From JADJOY01 sp046331705 [NCBI: bacterium] (GTDB lineage Bacteria > JADJOY01), in assembly GCA_046331705.1 (NCBI GenBank), contig JAXLQJ010000039.1, forward strand, positions 7,265-71,264: a stretch of DNA of 64,000 nucleotides, in the 5' to 3' direction. The notes under the pieces are model-generated. The model was not told the origin of the DNA, searched no databases, and was given only the letters and a program-made list of their open reading frames with translations. The position numbers and the translations under genes were made by a program. Within the stretch, counting starts at the first letter, position 1; each line of letters opens with the position of its first letter. This document shows, in pieces, positions 37,153 to 44,696 of the stretch.

Positions 37153-37454
37153 CGAAACCGGACTTGACGGACATCCCCGAGATCACGGCGGAGCAGTTCG
37201 CTCGCGCCATTCCGGCACGCGTCAGGCGGCGTCTCGTTGACGGCAAGATCGAGTCCGGGGACGACGTCGTAGCGCTCCGTCGGTTTGTCGGACTTTCGCA
37301 AACGCAGTTCGCGGAAGCGATGGGCATCAGCGTTCATACCCTGCGGAATTGGGAGCAGGGTCGTCGACGCCCGGACGGACCAGCAATCGGCCTGCTCCGG
37401 ATCGCCGCTCGGCACCCTCGAATCATCCGCGAGAACGTCAAGAATGCTGCGTGA
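37149..37454 (+). CDS. XRE-type helix-turn-helix antitoxin
   Basis: 101 residues. The helix-turn-helix is VGLSQTQFAEAMGISVHTLR followed by NWEQGRRRPDGPAI, a typical HigA/XRE domain. The N-terminal 45 residues (ITAEQFARAIPARVRRRLVD) are likely to cover the toxin. It overlaps BrnT by four bases and should autoregulate at the palindrome around 36833. Classical BrnA antitoxins are ribbon-helix-helix proteins, so this pair combines a BrnT toxin with a HigA-like partner. Confidence 0.88.
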   Translation: MTKPDLTDIPEITAEQFARAIPARVRRRLVDGKIESGDDVVALRRFVGLSQTQFAEAMGISVHTLRNWEQGRRRPDGPAIGLLRIAARHPRIIRENVKNAA

Positions 37455-37559
37455 AGCCCGTCCAGCTCGTCGCTGCGCCCGCCGGCACTCGGGACGCACG
37501 GGATCGATCGCGTGGTCATCCGGGGCCGCAGGTGACGTTGGGGTTCGCGGAGCGAGGCC

Positions 37560-37724
37560 ATGCTCTCCGAGATGGTTGAGAGCCTAACAAGGGGAGTTGT
37601 CGAGTTCGTTCTCGAGGCCGTTCTCGGTGTTACGGGTGACCTCGTGCTTCTGATCTTGGCGCTGGGCCGTTACCAGCCTTCTGGGAGGCTCGGCATCGGG
37701 CCGCGACGACGAGTGTGCTCCTGA
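37560..37724 (+). CDS. Small single-span membrane protein (54 aa)
   Basis: A short ATG frame (LSEMVESLTRGVVEFVLEAV, then LGVTGDLVLLILALGRYQPS, ending in RRRVCS) with one hydrophobic helix and a basic C-terminus. GGAG-CGAGG lies about 5 bases before the ATG. The G-R-Y-x-P after the helix resembles small uncharacterised bacterial membrane proteins, but I cannot name a family. Confidence 0.45.
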   Translation: MLSEMVESLTRGVVEFVLEAVLGVTGDLVLLILALGRYQPSGRLGIGPRRRVCS

Positions 37725-37890
37725 ACGTGCTGAGGATCGGCATCGGGGGGGCGTCCGGATCGCCGGAATCGGTGCTCTCGCGCGACCCCTGAGTGCGTGA
37801 CTCCGTTTGCGCTGCCCTCGCGAAAGCGGGTTCGCGTCGTGCTCGGGAGCTGTAGTGGTTGCGGGGCGCGTGTGGCGCGATGGGGCGCGG

Positions 37891-38235
37891 TCAGGATCGC
37901 GGGCGGGCGGCGTATTTGAGGACGCGGACTTTTTCGATGGTGACGAGGCCTTCGACGACCATCTCGTCCAGGATGGCGGTGAGGGCGGGTAGGCGCTCGT
38001 CGGATTCGACGATCTCGAGGACGATGGGTAGGTCGGTGGAGAGCTCGAGCAGCCGAGTGGTGTGAAGCATGCTGTGGGCGCCGAAGCCGGCGATGCCGCG
38101 AGTGACGGTGGCGCCGGCGAAGCCTTCTTTGCGTAGGCGTTCGAGCAGCGCGGTGTAGAGCGCCTTGCCGTGCCATTGGTCGCTCTCGCCGATGAAGACG
38201 CGCACCAGGTGTTGCTCGCCGGTCAGCACGCGCAT
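37891..38235 (-). CDS. DUF190 protein
   Basis: 114 residues, complete: LVRVFIGESDQWHGKALYTA, LRKEGFAGATVTRGIAGFG, LSTDLPIVLEIVESDERLPA and a C-terminal LVTIEKVRVLKYAA. DUF190 is a PII-like (GlnB-fold) family almost always encoded beside crcB, as here, where crcB ends 35 bases upstream. It is assumed to accompany fluoride export; no enzymatic role is known. Confidence 0.93.
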   Translation of the reverse strand: MRVLTGEQHLVRVFIGESDQWHGKALYTALLERLRKEGFAGATVTRGIAGFGAHSMLHTTRLLELSTDLPIVLEIVESDERLPALTAILDEMVVEGLVTIEKVRVLKYAARPRS

Positions 38236-38270
38236 GGGTGTCGTCCTCCTCGTCGTTCGCGACTCGAAGC

Positions 38271-38657
38271 TCAGGTTCCGGCGAGGGCTCGGCCCGCTGC
38301 CAGACCCGCGACGCCGGCGGCCAGGCAGACGAGCAGGGTCACCGTGAGATTCACGGTGGCGAGCCGCCACTCGCCGTCCATCATCAGTCCGAGCGTCTCG
38401 TAGTTGAAGGTGGAGTAGGTGGTGAGGCCGCCCATGATGCCGGTGGTCAGGAAAAGTCGGGTGTTGGGCGAGATCGCGGCGGTGGTGAGCCCGAGCTGCA
38501 TGATGAGGCCGATCAGGAACGAGCCCACCACGTTGACGGTCAGCGTGCCGAACGGGAAGCCGGTTCCCAGCAAGCGCGCCATCCCGAGGGACACGAGGTA
38601 GCGAGCGCCGCCGCCCAGCGCGCTTCCCAGGCACACCAGCGCGAGACGGAGGAGCAC
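38271..38657 (-). CDS. crcB: Fluoride channel CrcB/Fluc
   Basis: 128 residues with four membrane helices. GGGARYLVSLGMARLL, the pore motif GTLTVNVVGSFLIGLIM and GIMGGLTTYSTFNYET with the Na-binding/TST signature are conserved. It forms a dual-topology dimer that lets fluoride leave the cell. It lies 12 bases after uppP and before the DUF190 gene on the minus strand. No fluoride riboswitch is present upstream in the operon as far as I can see. Confidence 0.95.
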   Translation of the reverse strand: MLLRLALVCLGSALGGGARYLVSLGMARLLGTGFPFGTLTVNVVGSFLIGLIMQLGLTTAAISPNTRLFLTTGIMGGLTTYSTFNYETLGLMMDGEWRLATVNLTVTLLVCLAAGVAGLAAGRALAGT

Positions 38658-38669
38658 GGCGATCCTCGA

Positions 38670-39500
38670 TCAGTGCAGGTGGCCGGTGGCGGCGGCCGCG
38701 CAGATCGCCGCACCCGCGATCACGCGGTAGACGACGAAGAGCCGGAACGTGTGGGTCTTCACGTGGCGGAGGAACCACGCCACGACCAGGCCGGCGGTGA
38801 GCGCGGCGGTCACGAAGCCCACGGCCAGCACGCTCCACTGTTCGCCGGTGAGCGGGACGCGGTGCTTGAGCAGCGAGTAGCCGGCGGCGGCGAACATCGT
38901 GGGGATGCTGAGCAGGAAGCTGAAGTCGGTGGCGGCGGTGCGGCTCAGGCCGCCGAGCAGCCCGCCCATGATCGTCGCACCCGAGCGCGACACGCCGGGC
39001 ACCAGGCTCACCACCTGCGCCACGCCGATGCCGAGCGCTTGCGTGGGCGTGGTGTCGTCGATGACCGGGGTATGGGCGCGATCCTTGGTGAACCGCTCGA
39101 TCACCTCGATGGCGATGGCGCCGAGAATGAGCGCGAGGCCGATCGGCATCGCGTGCTCCATGAGCGCGTCGATCTGCTTCTTGAGCGTCACGCCCGCGAT
39201 GGCCGAGGGCACGAAGGCGAGCCCGACCAAGATCAACGGGTGCCGGAGCTTCTCCGCGATGCCGCCGCGGGTGAAGAGGCCGGTCACGAATCGCGTCAGC
39301 GTGCGTCCGTAGAGCAGCACCACGGCGAGGATCGCGCCGAGCTGGATGACGATGGTGAAGAGCCGCCAGAACGGGTCTTCGTCGAGCGACAGGCCGAGCA
39401 TCTGCTCGAAGACCAGCATGTGGCCGGTGCTCGAGACCGGCAGGAACTCGGTGATCCCTTCCACGATCCCGATCAGGACCGCCAGCAGGTAGGCATTCAT
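38670..39500 (-). CDS. uppP: Undecaprenyl-diphosphate phosphatase
   Basis: 276 residues with about eight membrane helices. The two catalytic blocks are GIVEGITEFLPVSSTGHMLV and LVPGVSRSGATIMGGLLGG (E-GxxE-FLPVSSTGH and PG-SRSG). It recycles undecaprenyl diphosphate after peptidoglycan and polysaccharide export, a good fit for a region rich in glycan genes. First gene of uppP-crcB-DUF190; a 99-base gap separates it from the radical SAM gene upstream. Confidence 0.97.
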   Translation of the reverse strand: MNAYLLAVLIGIVEGITEFLPVSSTGHMLVFEQMLGLSLDEDPFWRLFTIVIQLGAILAVVLLYGRTLTRFVTGLFTRGGIAEKLRHPLILVGLAFVPSAIAGVTLKKQIDALMEHAMPIGLALILGAIAIEVIERFTKDRAHTPVIDDTTPTQALGIGVAQVVSLVPGVSRSGATIMGGLLGGLSRTAATDFSFLLSIPTMFAAAGYSLLKHRVPLTGEQWSVLAVGFVTAALTAGLVVAWFLRHVKTHTFRLFVVYRVIAGAAICAAAATGHLH

Positions 39501-39599
39501 CGGTGTGGCTTCCTCACGCCGAGCCCCTCCTGCCCGGCCAGCGAAAGCGCGCGAACATGGCCCGCCGTGCCGCGATCGGGCAAGGCGCTCGCGGCCCCA

Positions 39600-41216
39600 T
39601 CACGCCGAGCTGGGCGTGGTGAGAAGGCGCGGGAAGAGCAAGCGATCCATGAGCGTCGCGCGCAGGCTCGCGAGAGGTCTGAGCGGCGAGCGCCACCAGC
39701 GCTCCAGGAAATAGCGCGCGGTGCCGAGCGCCAGGAGCGGGCGCGTGGCGAGCAGGCGGGCCGCGTTCCGGCCCAGCACGCCGAGCGCCTCGCTCATGAA
39801 GCGGTCGCGCAGGTCGAGCAGCTCGTCGGCGCGGAACTCCGCGGTGGTGATGTGCGCGAACGGGTGGGTGTGCGCGGCGATGCTCTTCCTGCTGGCGGCG
39901 CTGGCGAGCGGCTCGGTGAGGTAGCCGGCGGCGGTCGCGAGCTCGTGGACGCGGGTGCCGACGTGCGGCTCCACCACGTTCACGTGCGGCACCACGCCGA
40001 AGTCGGCGAGCAAGAAGCGCGCGAAGTCGAGGGTGCGCTGCAGGGTGGCGCGGGTCTCGCCGGGCATGCCGAGCAAGTAGAAGGCGTGGACGTCGAGGCC
40101 GACCTTGCGGCACGCGCGCGCCGCGGCCACCACGGCCTCGAGGTCGAGGCGCTTGTCGACGATTCGCTCGAGCACCTCCGGATCGCCCGACTCGACGCCC
40201 AGGATCATGTAGGTGCAGCCCGCTTCCTTCGCGAGCGCCACCAGGTCCTCGTCCAGATCGTCGGCTCGCACTCCGTTGGGCGTGTCCCAGGTGAGGCCGG
40301 GAAGCTCGCGACGGAAACCTTCCAGGATCGCGCGGAAGCGAGCGCGGTTGACCGTCACGTTGTCGTCGTTGATGTGCAGATGGCGAACGTCGTAGCGCGA
40401 GCGCAGGAAGCGCACGTGCTCGATGACGTAGTCGGGGCTGTGGGCGCGAAACGCGTGGCCCGCGAGCCGTGGTGCGTCGCAGAACGTACAGCGATACGGG
40501 CACCCGCGACTCGTGATGAGCGAGACGCGACGGTTCGAGCCGGGCCTTCCGAACGCGAACTTGCTCGCGAATCCCCGCGCGAAGAGCTCGAAATAGCGCT
40601 CCAGGTCGAGCTGGTGATAGGCGGGGAAGGGCAGCGAGTCGACGTCGGCGACGCGCGCGGCCGGCGCCCCGTGGACGATCGCGCCGTCGCGCCAGAAGAC
40701 CGCGCCGGCGATCGAGTCGAGCGCGTCGCCACGGGTGAGCGCGCCCACCAGCTCGGCGAAGCTGGTCTCGCCCTCGCCGCGGAACGCGACCTCCACGGCG
40801 GGCTCGGCGGCGAGGATCGACTCGGGATCGTTGGTGGCGTGGGGCCCTCCCACCACCACCCGCGCCGTGGGCGCCGCCTCCCGCGCCAGCCGCGCGGCGT
40901 CCAGCGCGAACGGCAGATGGTCGGTGAACGGGTTGTTGATGCCGATCACGTCGGGCCGTGCCGCGGCGATCCGCGCGCGCATCCGCTCGGAGGATGCGCC
41001 GAAGTGGATCGTGGCGCCGGGTCGCGCAGTCGCGGCGAGGTCGGGTTCGGCGAGCGCGTCGAAGACCTCGACGTCGATGTCGTGCCGCTCGAGGACGGCG
41101 GCGAGGTAGAGCGGCCCGAGCGGCAGCTCGAGGCGCGGCCCGTCGGGGAACGGGCGATTGCGGAAGACCGCGGGCGGCCGCAGCAGCAGGACGCGGGGTC
41201 GGCGGCGACGCGACAT
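39600..41216 (-). CDS. B12-binding-type radical SAM enzyme (1 of 6)
   Basis: 538 residues. An N-terminal cobalamin-binding-like domain (RPRVLLLRPPAVFRNRPFP, GINNPFTDHLPFALDA, VVVGGPHATNDPESIL) is followed by a radical SAM barrel with C239, C243 and C246 in RGCPYRCTFCDAP. Further motifs are NDDNVTVNRARFRAI and MILGVESGDPEVLERI, and YLLGMPGETRATLQRT as in BchE/HpnP-type enzymes. The classical D-x-H-x-x-G cobalamin ligand motif is not seen, so B12 use is uncertain. The start at 41216 is chosen because the frame upstream is antisense shadow. Divergent from the MBL-GT operon. Substrate unknown. Confidence 0.9.
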   Translation of the reverse strand: MSRRRRPRVLLLRPPAVFRNRPFPDGPRLELPLGPLYLAAVLERHDIDVEVFDALAEPDLAATARPGATIHFGASSERMRARIAAARPDVIGINNPFTDHLPFALDAARLAREAAPTARVVVGGPHATNDPESILAAEPAVEVAFRGEGETSFAELVGALTRGDALDSIAGAVFWRDGAIVHGAPAARVADVDSLPFPAYHQLDLERYFELFARGFASKFAFGRPGSNRRVSLITSRGCPYRCTFCDAPRLAGHAFRAHSPDYVIEHVRFLRSRYDVRHLHINDDNVTVNRARFRAILEGFRRELPGLTWDTPNGVRADDLDEDLVALAKEAGCTYMILGVESGDPEVLERIVDKRLDLEAVVAAARACRKVGLDVHAFYLLGMPGETRATLQRTLDFARFLLADFGVVPHVNVVEPHVGTRVHELATAAGYLTEPLASAASRKSIAAHTHPFAHITTAEFRADELLDLRDRFMSEALGVLGRNAARLLATRPLLALGTARYFLERWWRSPLRPLASLRATLMDRLLFPRLLTTPSSA

Positions 41217-41380
41217 CGGGGTGCGGCGGGATCGCTGCGATTGGGGCGCCCGCAGGCTAGCACGCGAGCCGCACCCTCCGTTCGCGCGCTCGCCCGGGAA
41301 TTGCGGGCGAAAGACGCGCTTCGCGGCAGCGATCGCGGGCGTGGGAGAGCGCGCCGCGCCCCTCCGACGCAGTCGTGCGA

Positions 41381-41408
41381 TTGCAGATCGCTTCGCCTTT
41401 GGTAGGAT
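41381..41408 (+). promoter_or_regulatory. Candidate promoter of the MBL-glycosyltransferase pair
   Basis: TTGCAG (41381-41386), 16 bases, TAGGAT (41403-41408), about 65 bases before the GTG of the MBL gene, in the divergent gap. Confidence 0.4.
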
Positions 41409-41472
41409 TCCACGTCCTGGCCGTCGTTCGGGCCATCGCCTCGCCGCACCCGATCTCCACGCCGACGCGCAC

Positions 41473-42309
41473 GTGACCTTTCGAGTCCGCTTCTGGGGCG
41501 TGCGCGGCTCCGTCCCGACGCCCGGCACGGGGACCGTGCGCTTCGGCGGCAACACGTCGTGCGTCGAGGTGCGCGCCGGCGAGCGCGTGCTGATCCTCGA
41601 CTCCGGTACCGGCGTGGTCGGGCTGGGCCGCACCCTCGACCCGCGCCGCGCGCTGGAGGTGGACTTCCTGATGAGCCACCTCCACTGGGACCACATCCAG
41701 GGATTTCCGTTCTTCGATCCGGCGTTTCGCTCGGACGCGCTGTTGCGCATCCACGGCAACACCAAGTTCGCGGAGAGCTTCGAGGAAGCGTTCGCCGCGC
41801 AGATGGGCGGCGTCTATCACCCCGTCCCGTTCCGCTCGCTGCCCGCGAAGATCGAGTTCGTGGACGTGAGCCACGGTCAGAAGCTCGATCTCGACGCGCA
41901 CGTCGCCGTCACGATGGCGGACCTGGATCATCCCGGCGGCTCCATCGGCTACCGGATCGACTACCGCGGCCGCTCGATCGTCTACGCCACCGACCACGAG
42001 CACTTCACGTTCGTGGACCCGCGGCTGATCGCGCTGGCGCGCGGCGCCGACATCCTCATCTACGACGCCATGTACACCGAGGACGAATACCTCGGGAACG
42101 TGGGCTTTCACCGGGTGGGATGGGGCCATTCCACCTGGCAATACGGCGTGCGGACGGCGCTGGAGGCGGGCGCCAAGCAGCTGGTGCTCTTCCATCACGA
42201 TCCCGGCCACGACGACCCGTGCCTGGAGGCGATCGAGCGCGAGGCGCGGTTGCGCTTCCCCAACACCACCGTGGCGTGGGAAGGGCTCGAGATCGACCTG
42301 AGCGTGTGA
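41473..42309 (+). CDS. MBL-fold metallohydrolase (COG1235-like)
   Basis: 278 residues from a GTG. RFWGVRGSVPTPGTGTVRFG and GNTSCVEV are the N-terminal signature of this subfamily, FLMSHLHWDHIQGFPFF is the metal motif (HxHWDH), and further ligands are in DLDHPGGSIGYRID, YATDHEHF and VLFHHDPGHDD. Related proteins include cyclic phosphodiesterases of the phosphoribosyl type; the substrate here is open. The start is poorly supported by a Shine-Dalgarno but is the only one near the domain. It overlaps the next gene by GTGA. Confidence 0.85.
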   Translation: MTFRVRFWGVRGSVPTPGTGTVRFGGNTSCVEVRAGERVLILDSGTGVVGLGRTLDPRRALEVDFLMSHLHWDHIQGFPFFDPAFRSDALLRIHGNTKFAESFEEAFAAQMGGVYHPVPFRSLPAKIEFVDVSHGQKLDLDAHVAVTMADLDHPGGSIGYRIDYRGRSIVYATDHEHFTFVDPRLIALARGADILIYDAMYTEDEYLGNVGFHRVGWGHSTWQYGVRTALEAGAKQLVLFHHDPGHDDPCLEAIEREARLRFPNTTVAWEGLEIDLSV

Positions 42310-43565
42310 GCCCGTCCCCGTCGCCCGCCAAAGCGCTGTTCTTGCCGTACGACGTGCTGTCGTCGGTGACGCGTCAGCTCGAGCTCGCTCAGGAGTTGCG
42401 CAGCCGCCGCTACGAGGTGCTCTTCGCCGGCGAGGGGCCGTTCCTCGATCTCGTCGTCGAGGCCGGCTTTCCCGTCGAGCCGCTGCCGAACCTGCGCGCC
42501 GAGCGTTTGCTCAAGCACCTGCGCCTCTTGCGCGAGAGCTTGAGCGGATTCGGCCGCGTGGCGGCGGGCATCTGGCGCGAGCTCGACCTGGCGCAATACC
42601 TCGATCGCGAGCTCGAGCTCGTGCGTCGGTTTCGCCCGCACGTGGTGCTCAGCGAGGAGCGCCCCACCGCGCAGCTCTCGGCCCACATCGAGGGGATCGC
42701 GCACGTCTCGCTCCGCAACGCGTACCGCACGGCCTACTCGTCGCTGCCGATGCTGGATCTCTCGGGAAGCTTCCTGCGGCGGCTCCACCCCGATCCCGTG
42801 GTGGTGCAGAACGAGATCATCCGCTGGCTGGGAGCGCCGTTCTTCTGGCGACTGCGCTCGATCGCGCGCAGCCGTGGGCTCCCCCAACCGCTGCGTTACG
42901 CCGATTACGTCGAGGGGGACGATCTCTCGTTGCTGTGCGACGTGCCCGAGTTCTCGCCCACGCGGGTGCTGCCGGAGCGGTACGCGGTGATCGGCCCGCT
43001 CTTCTGGGACCCGCTCTGGCCCGACCCGCCGTGGCTCGACGACCTCCCGCCCGATCGCTCCACGGTCTACGTGTCGCTGGGATCCAGCGGCACACCCGCG
43101 CTCTTTCGAGCGCTCGCCGACGCATTGCGCGCCGAGGGCGCGACGCTGGCGATCGCCACCGGCCGGCAGATCGCATCCGACGAGCTTCCCCGCGGCGCGG
43201 GGGTGTGGACGGCGGAGCTGGTGCGCGCCACGCGGGTGCTCGAGCGCGTGGGCTTGTGTGTGTGTCACGGCGGCAATGGCACGGTCTATCAAGCGCTCTC
43301 GCGCGGCGTGCCGTTGATCTGTGTGCCGACCCACCTCGAGCAGCGCTTCAACGCGCGGCGCGTCACCGAGCTGGGGCTCGGGCTGGACTTGGGACTCGAT
43401 CAGCTCCTCGCCGATCCGACCGTGCTGGCGGCGGCGGTGTGCACGATCCGCGGTGATGCCGGGTTTCGCGAGCGCGCGGCGGCGTGGCAGCGGCGGATCG
43501 CCGAGCTCGACGCGCCGGCGGCGGCCGCCGACGCGATCGGCGCCTTACTCGCCGCCCGACGCTGA
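42306..43565 (+). CDS. UGT/GT1-type glycosyltransferase
   Basis: 419 residues. The C-terminal donor motif VCHGGNGTVYQALSRGVPLI followed by CVPTHLEQRFNARRV is typical of GT1 glycosyltransferases (UGT, MGT), and VYVSLGSSGTPALFRALADA is the strand-loop before it. The N-terminal acceptor half starts AKALFLPYDVLSSVTRQLEL. It overlaps the MBL gene, so the two are coupled. Its end overlaps the oppositely oriented radical SAM gene by 21 bases. Acceptor unknown. Confidence 0.88.
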   Translation: MSPSPSPAKALFLPYDVLSSVTRQLELAQELRSRRYEVLFAGEGPFLDLVVEAGFPVEPLPNLRAERLLKHLRLLRESLSGFGRVAAGIWRELDLAQYLDRELELVRRFRPHVVLSEERPTAQLSAHIEGIAHVSLRNAYRTAYSSLPMLDLSGSFLRRLHPDPVVVQNEIIRWLGAPFFWRLRSIARSRGLPQPLRYADYVEGDDLSLLCDVPEFSPTRVLPERYAVIGPLFWDPLWPDPPWLDDLPPDRSTVYVSLGSSGTPALFRALADALRAEGATLAIATGRQIASDELPRGAGVWTAELVRATRVLERVGLCVCHGGNGTVYQALSRGVPLICVPTHLEQRFNARRVTELGLGLDLGLDQLLADPTVLAAAVCTIRGDAGFRERAAAWQRRIAELDAPAAAADAIGALLAARR

Positions 43566-44654
43566 CGCGGCGACCGTGCGGCCGGTGGCGCGGTAGAGCT
43601 TGCAGCAGCGCGCGCAGCCGGGGTACGAGCCGCCGGCGCGATCGAGCGCCGTGCGCAGCTTGCGCATGTCCGGCGCGTTCCAGAGCGCCGCGAGCGAGGC
43701 GGTGCGCACGTTGCCGACGCGGCGCTGGATGAACTGACAGAACACCACGTCGCCGTTCGCCAGCACGCGCACGTCCGTCCACGGGTAATGGCAGCGGGCA
43801 CGGATGGTGGTGCTGCCGTCGCCGTACCAGCTCGCCAGCTCGGCGCGCGAGAGGTCCGGTTTCACCCAGACCGGGATGCCGTTCGCCGCCGGAAGCACCG
43901 CCGGCTCGGTGAAGCCGCGGGGCGGTGCGTCGGGCGCGGCGAGGCCGGGGTCGGGCTCGCCGGTATGGCGCGTCCATGCGGCGGCGTGACGCGCGCGCAG
44001 CGCCGGCGTGAAGAGGGTGGGGTGCTGAAAGGTGACGCCGTCGAGGGCCAGACGGCGGGCCAGCGCCAGCGCGCCCTCGCCGTCGGCGTGCGGCAGCACG
44101 CAGTTGAGGAGCATGCGGGTGCCGTTGCGGTGGCGTGCCGCGTATTCGAGACCGGCGCGCTCGGCTTCGCCCGTGTCGGTGCCCGCGTCGAGCGAATGCG
44201 GCGAGATCAGCAGGAAGCTCGGCTTCGCCTCCAGCAAGCGGCGGCCACGCTCTCCGGCGAGTAGCAGCCCGTTGGTGTTGAGGCCGACGCGCACGCCGCG
44301 CGCCCGTGCGTGGGCGACGAGCTCCGGCAGGTCGGCGCGAATCAGCGGCTCGCCGCCGGTGAGGTAGAGTCCTGCGCCGAGCCGCGCCGCTTCCTCGACG
44401 ATCGCGAGGGCCTCGCCGGTGGCGAGCTCGTCGCCGCCGCCGTTGAGCGCGTCGGGCTGCAGGAAGCAGAACGCACAGTCGAGGTTGCAGCGATTGGTGA
44501 TCTCCCACGTGATGGCGAGCGGCCGCGCCGCGAGGCCGCGACCGAAGCGATGCTCGAACGGCAACGTGAGCGCGCGCGCCACGGCGCGCGGCAGCGGAAC
44601 GCTGCCCACGGTGGCGAGATGCGCGAGCTTCGAGACGAGCGTGCTCACGAGCAT
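43545..44654 (-). CDS. Radical SAM enzyme with C-terminal Cys cluster (2 of 6)
   Basis: 369 residues. Radical SAM cysteines are C56, C60 and C63 in ITNRCNLDCAFCFLQ; the SAM-binding block is GLYLTGGEPLIRADLPELVA. A second cluster near the end, YPGCARCCKLYRATG, together with RARCHYPWTDVRVLANGDVV and FCQFI, resembles SPASM-type auxiliary-cluster domains. I start it at the ATG at 44654. The long open frame upstream is antisense to the GH78-like gene. It ends inside the 3' end of the GT1 gene (convergent 21-base overlap). Substrate unknown. Confidence 0.88.
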   Translation of the reverse strand: MLVSTLVSKLAHLATVGSVPLPRAVARALTLPFEHRFGRGLAARPLAITWEITNRCNLDCAFCFLQPDALNGGGDELATGEALAIVEEAARLGAGLYLTGGEPLIRADLPELVAHARARGVRVGLNTNGLLLAGERGRRLLEAKPSFLLISPHSLDAGTDTGEAERAGLEYAARHRNGTRMLLNCVLPHADGEGALALARRLALDGVTFQHPTLFTPALRARHAAAWTRHTGEPDPGLAAPDAPPRGFTEPAVLPAANGIPVWVKPDLSRAELASWYGDGSTTIRARCHYPWTDVRVLANGDVVFCQFIQRRVGNVRTASLAALWNAPDMRKLRTALDRAGGSYPGCARCCKLYRATGRTVAASASGGE

Positions 44655-44696
44655 CGAGAGGCGGCCACCCGCGCGATCGGGGCGGCCCGGCACCAC

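Noticed and set aside
37575-37640. GCCTAACAA near 37578 as a second attC site
   Set aside because: The R''-like heptamer is there, but no inner hairpin or R' core follows, and the stretch lies inside a plausible small coding frame.
39501-39599. Possible fluoride riboswitch before the uppP-crcB-DUF190 operon
   Set aside because: No match to the conserved fluoride riboswitch core in the 99 bases upstream of uppP, and only 12 bases separate uppP and crcB.
38238-41405. A very long open reading frame on the plus strand (over 1,000 codons)
   Set aside because: It is antisense to crcB, uppP and radical SAM gene 1, has a His/Glu/Arg-rich shadow composition, and exists only because stop codons are rare in high-G+C DNA.
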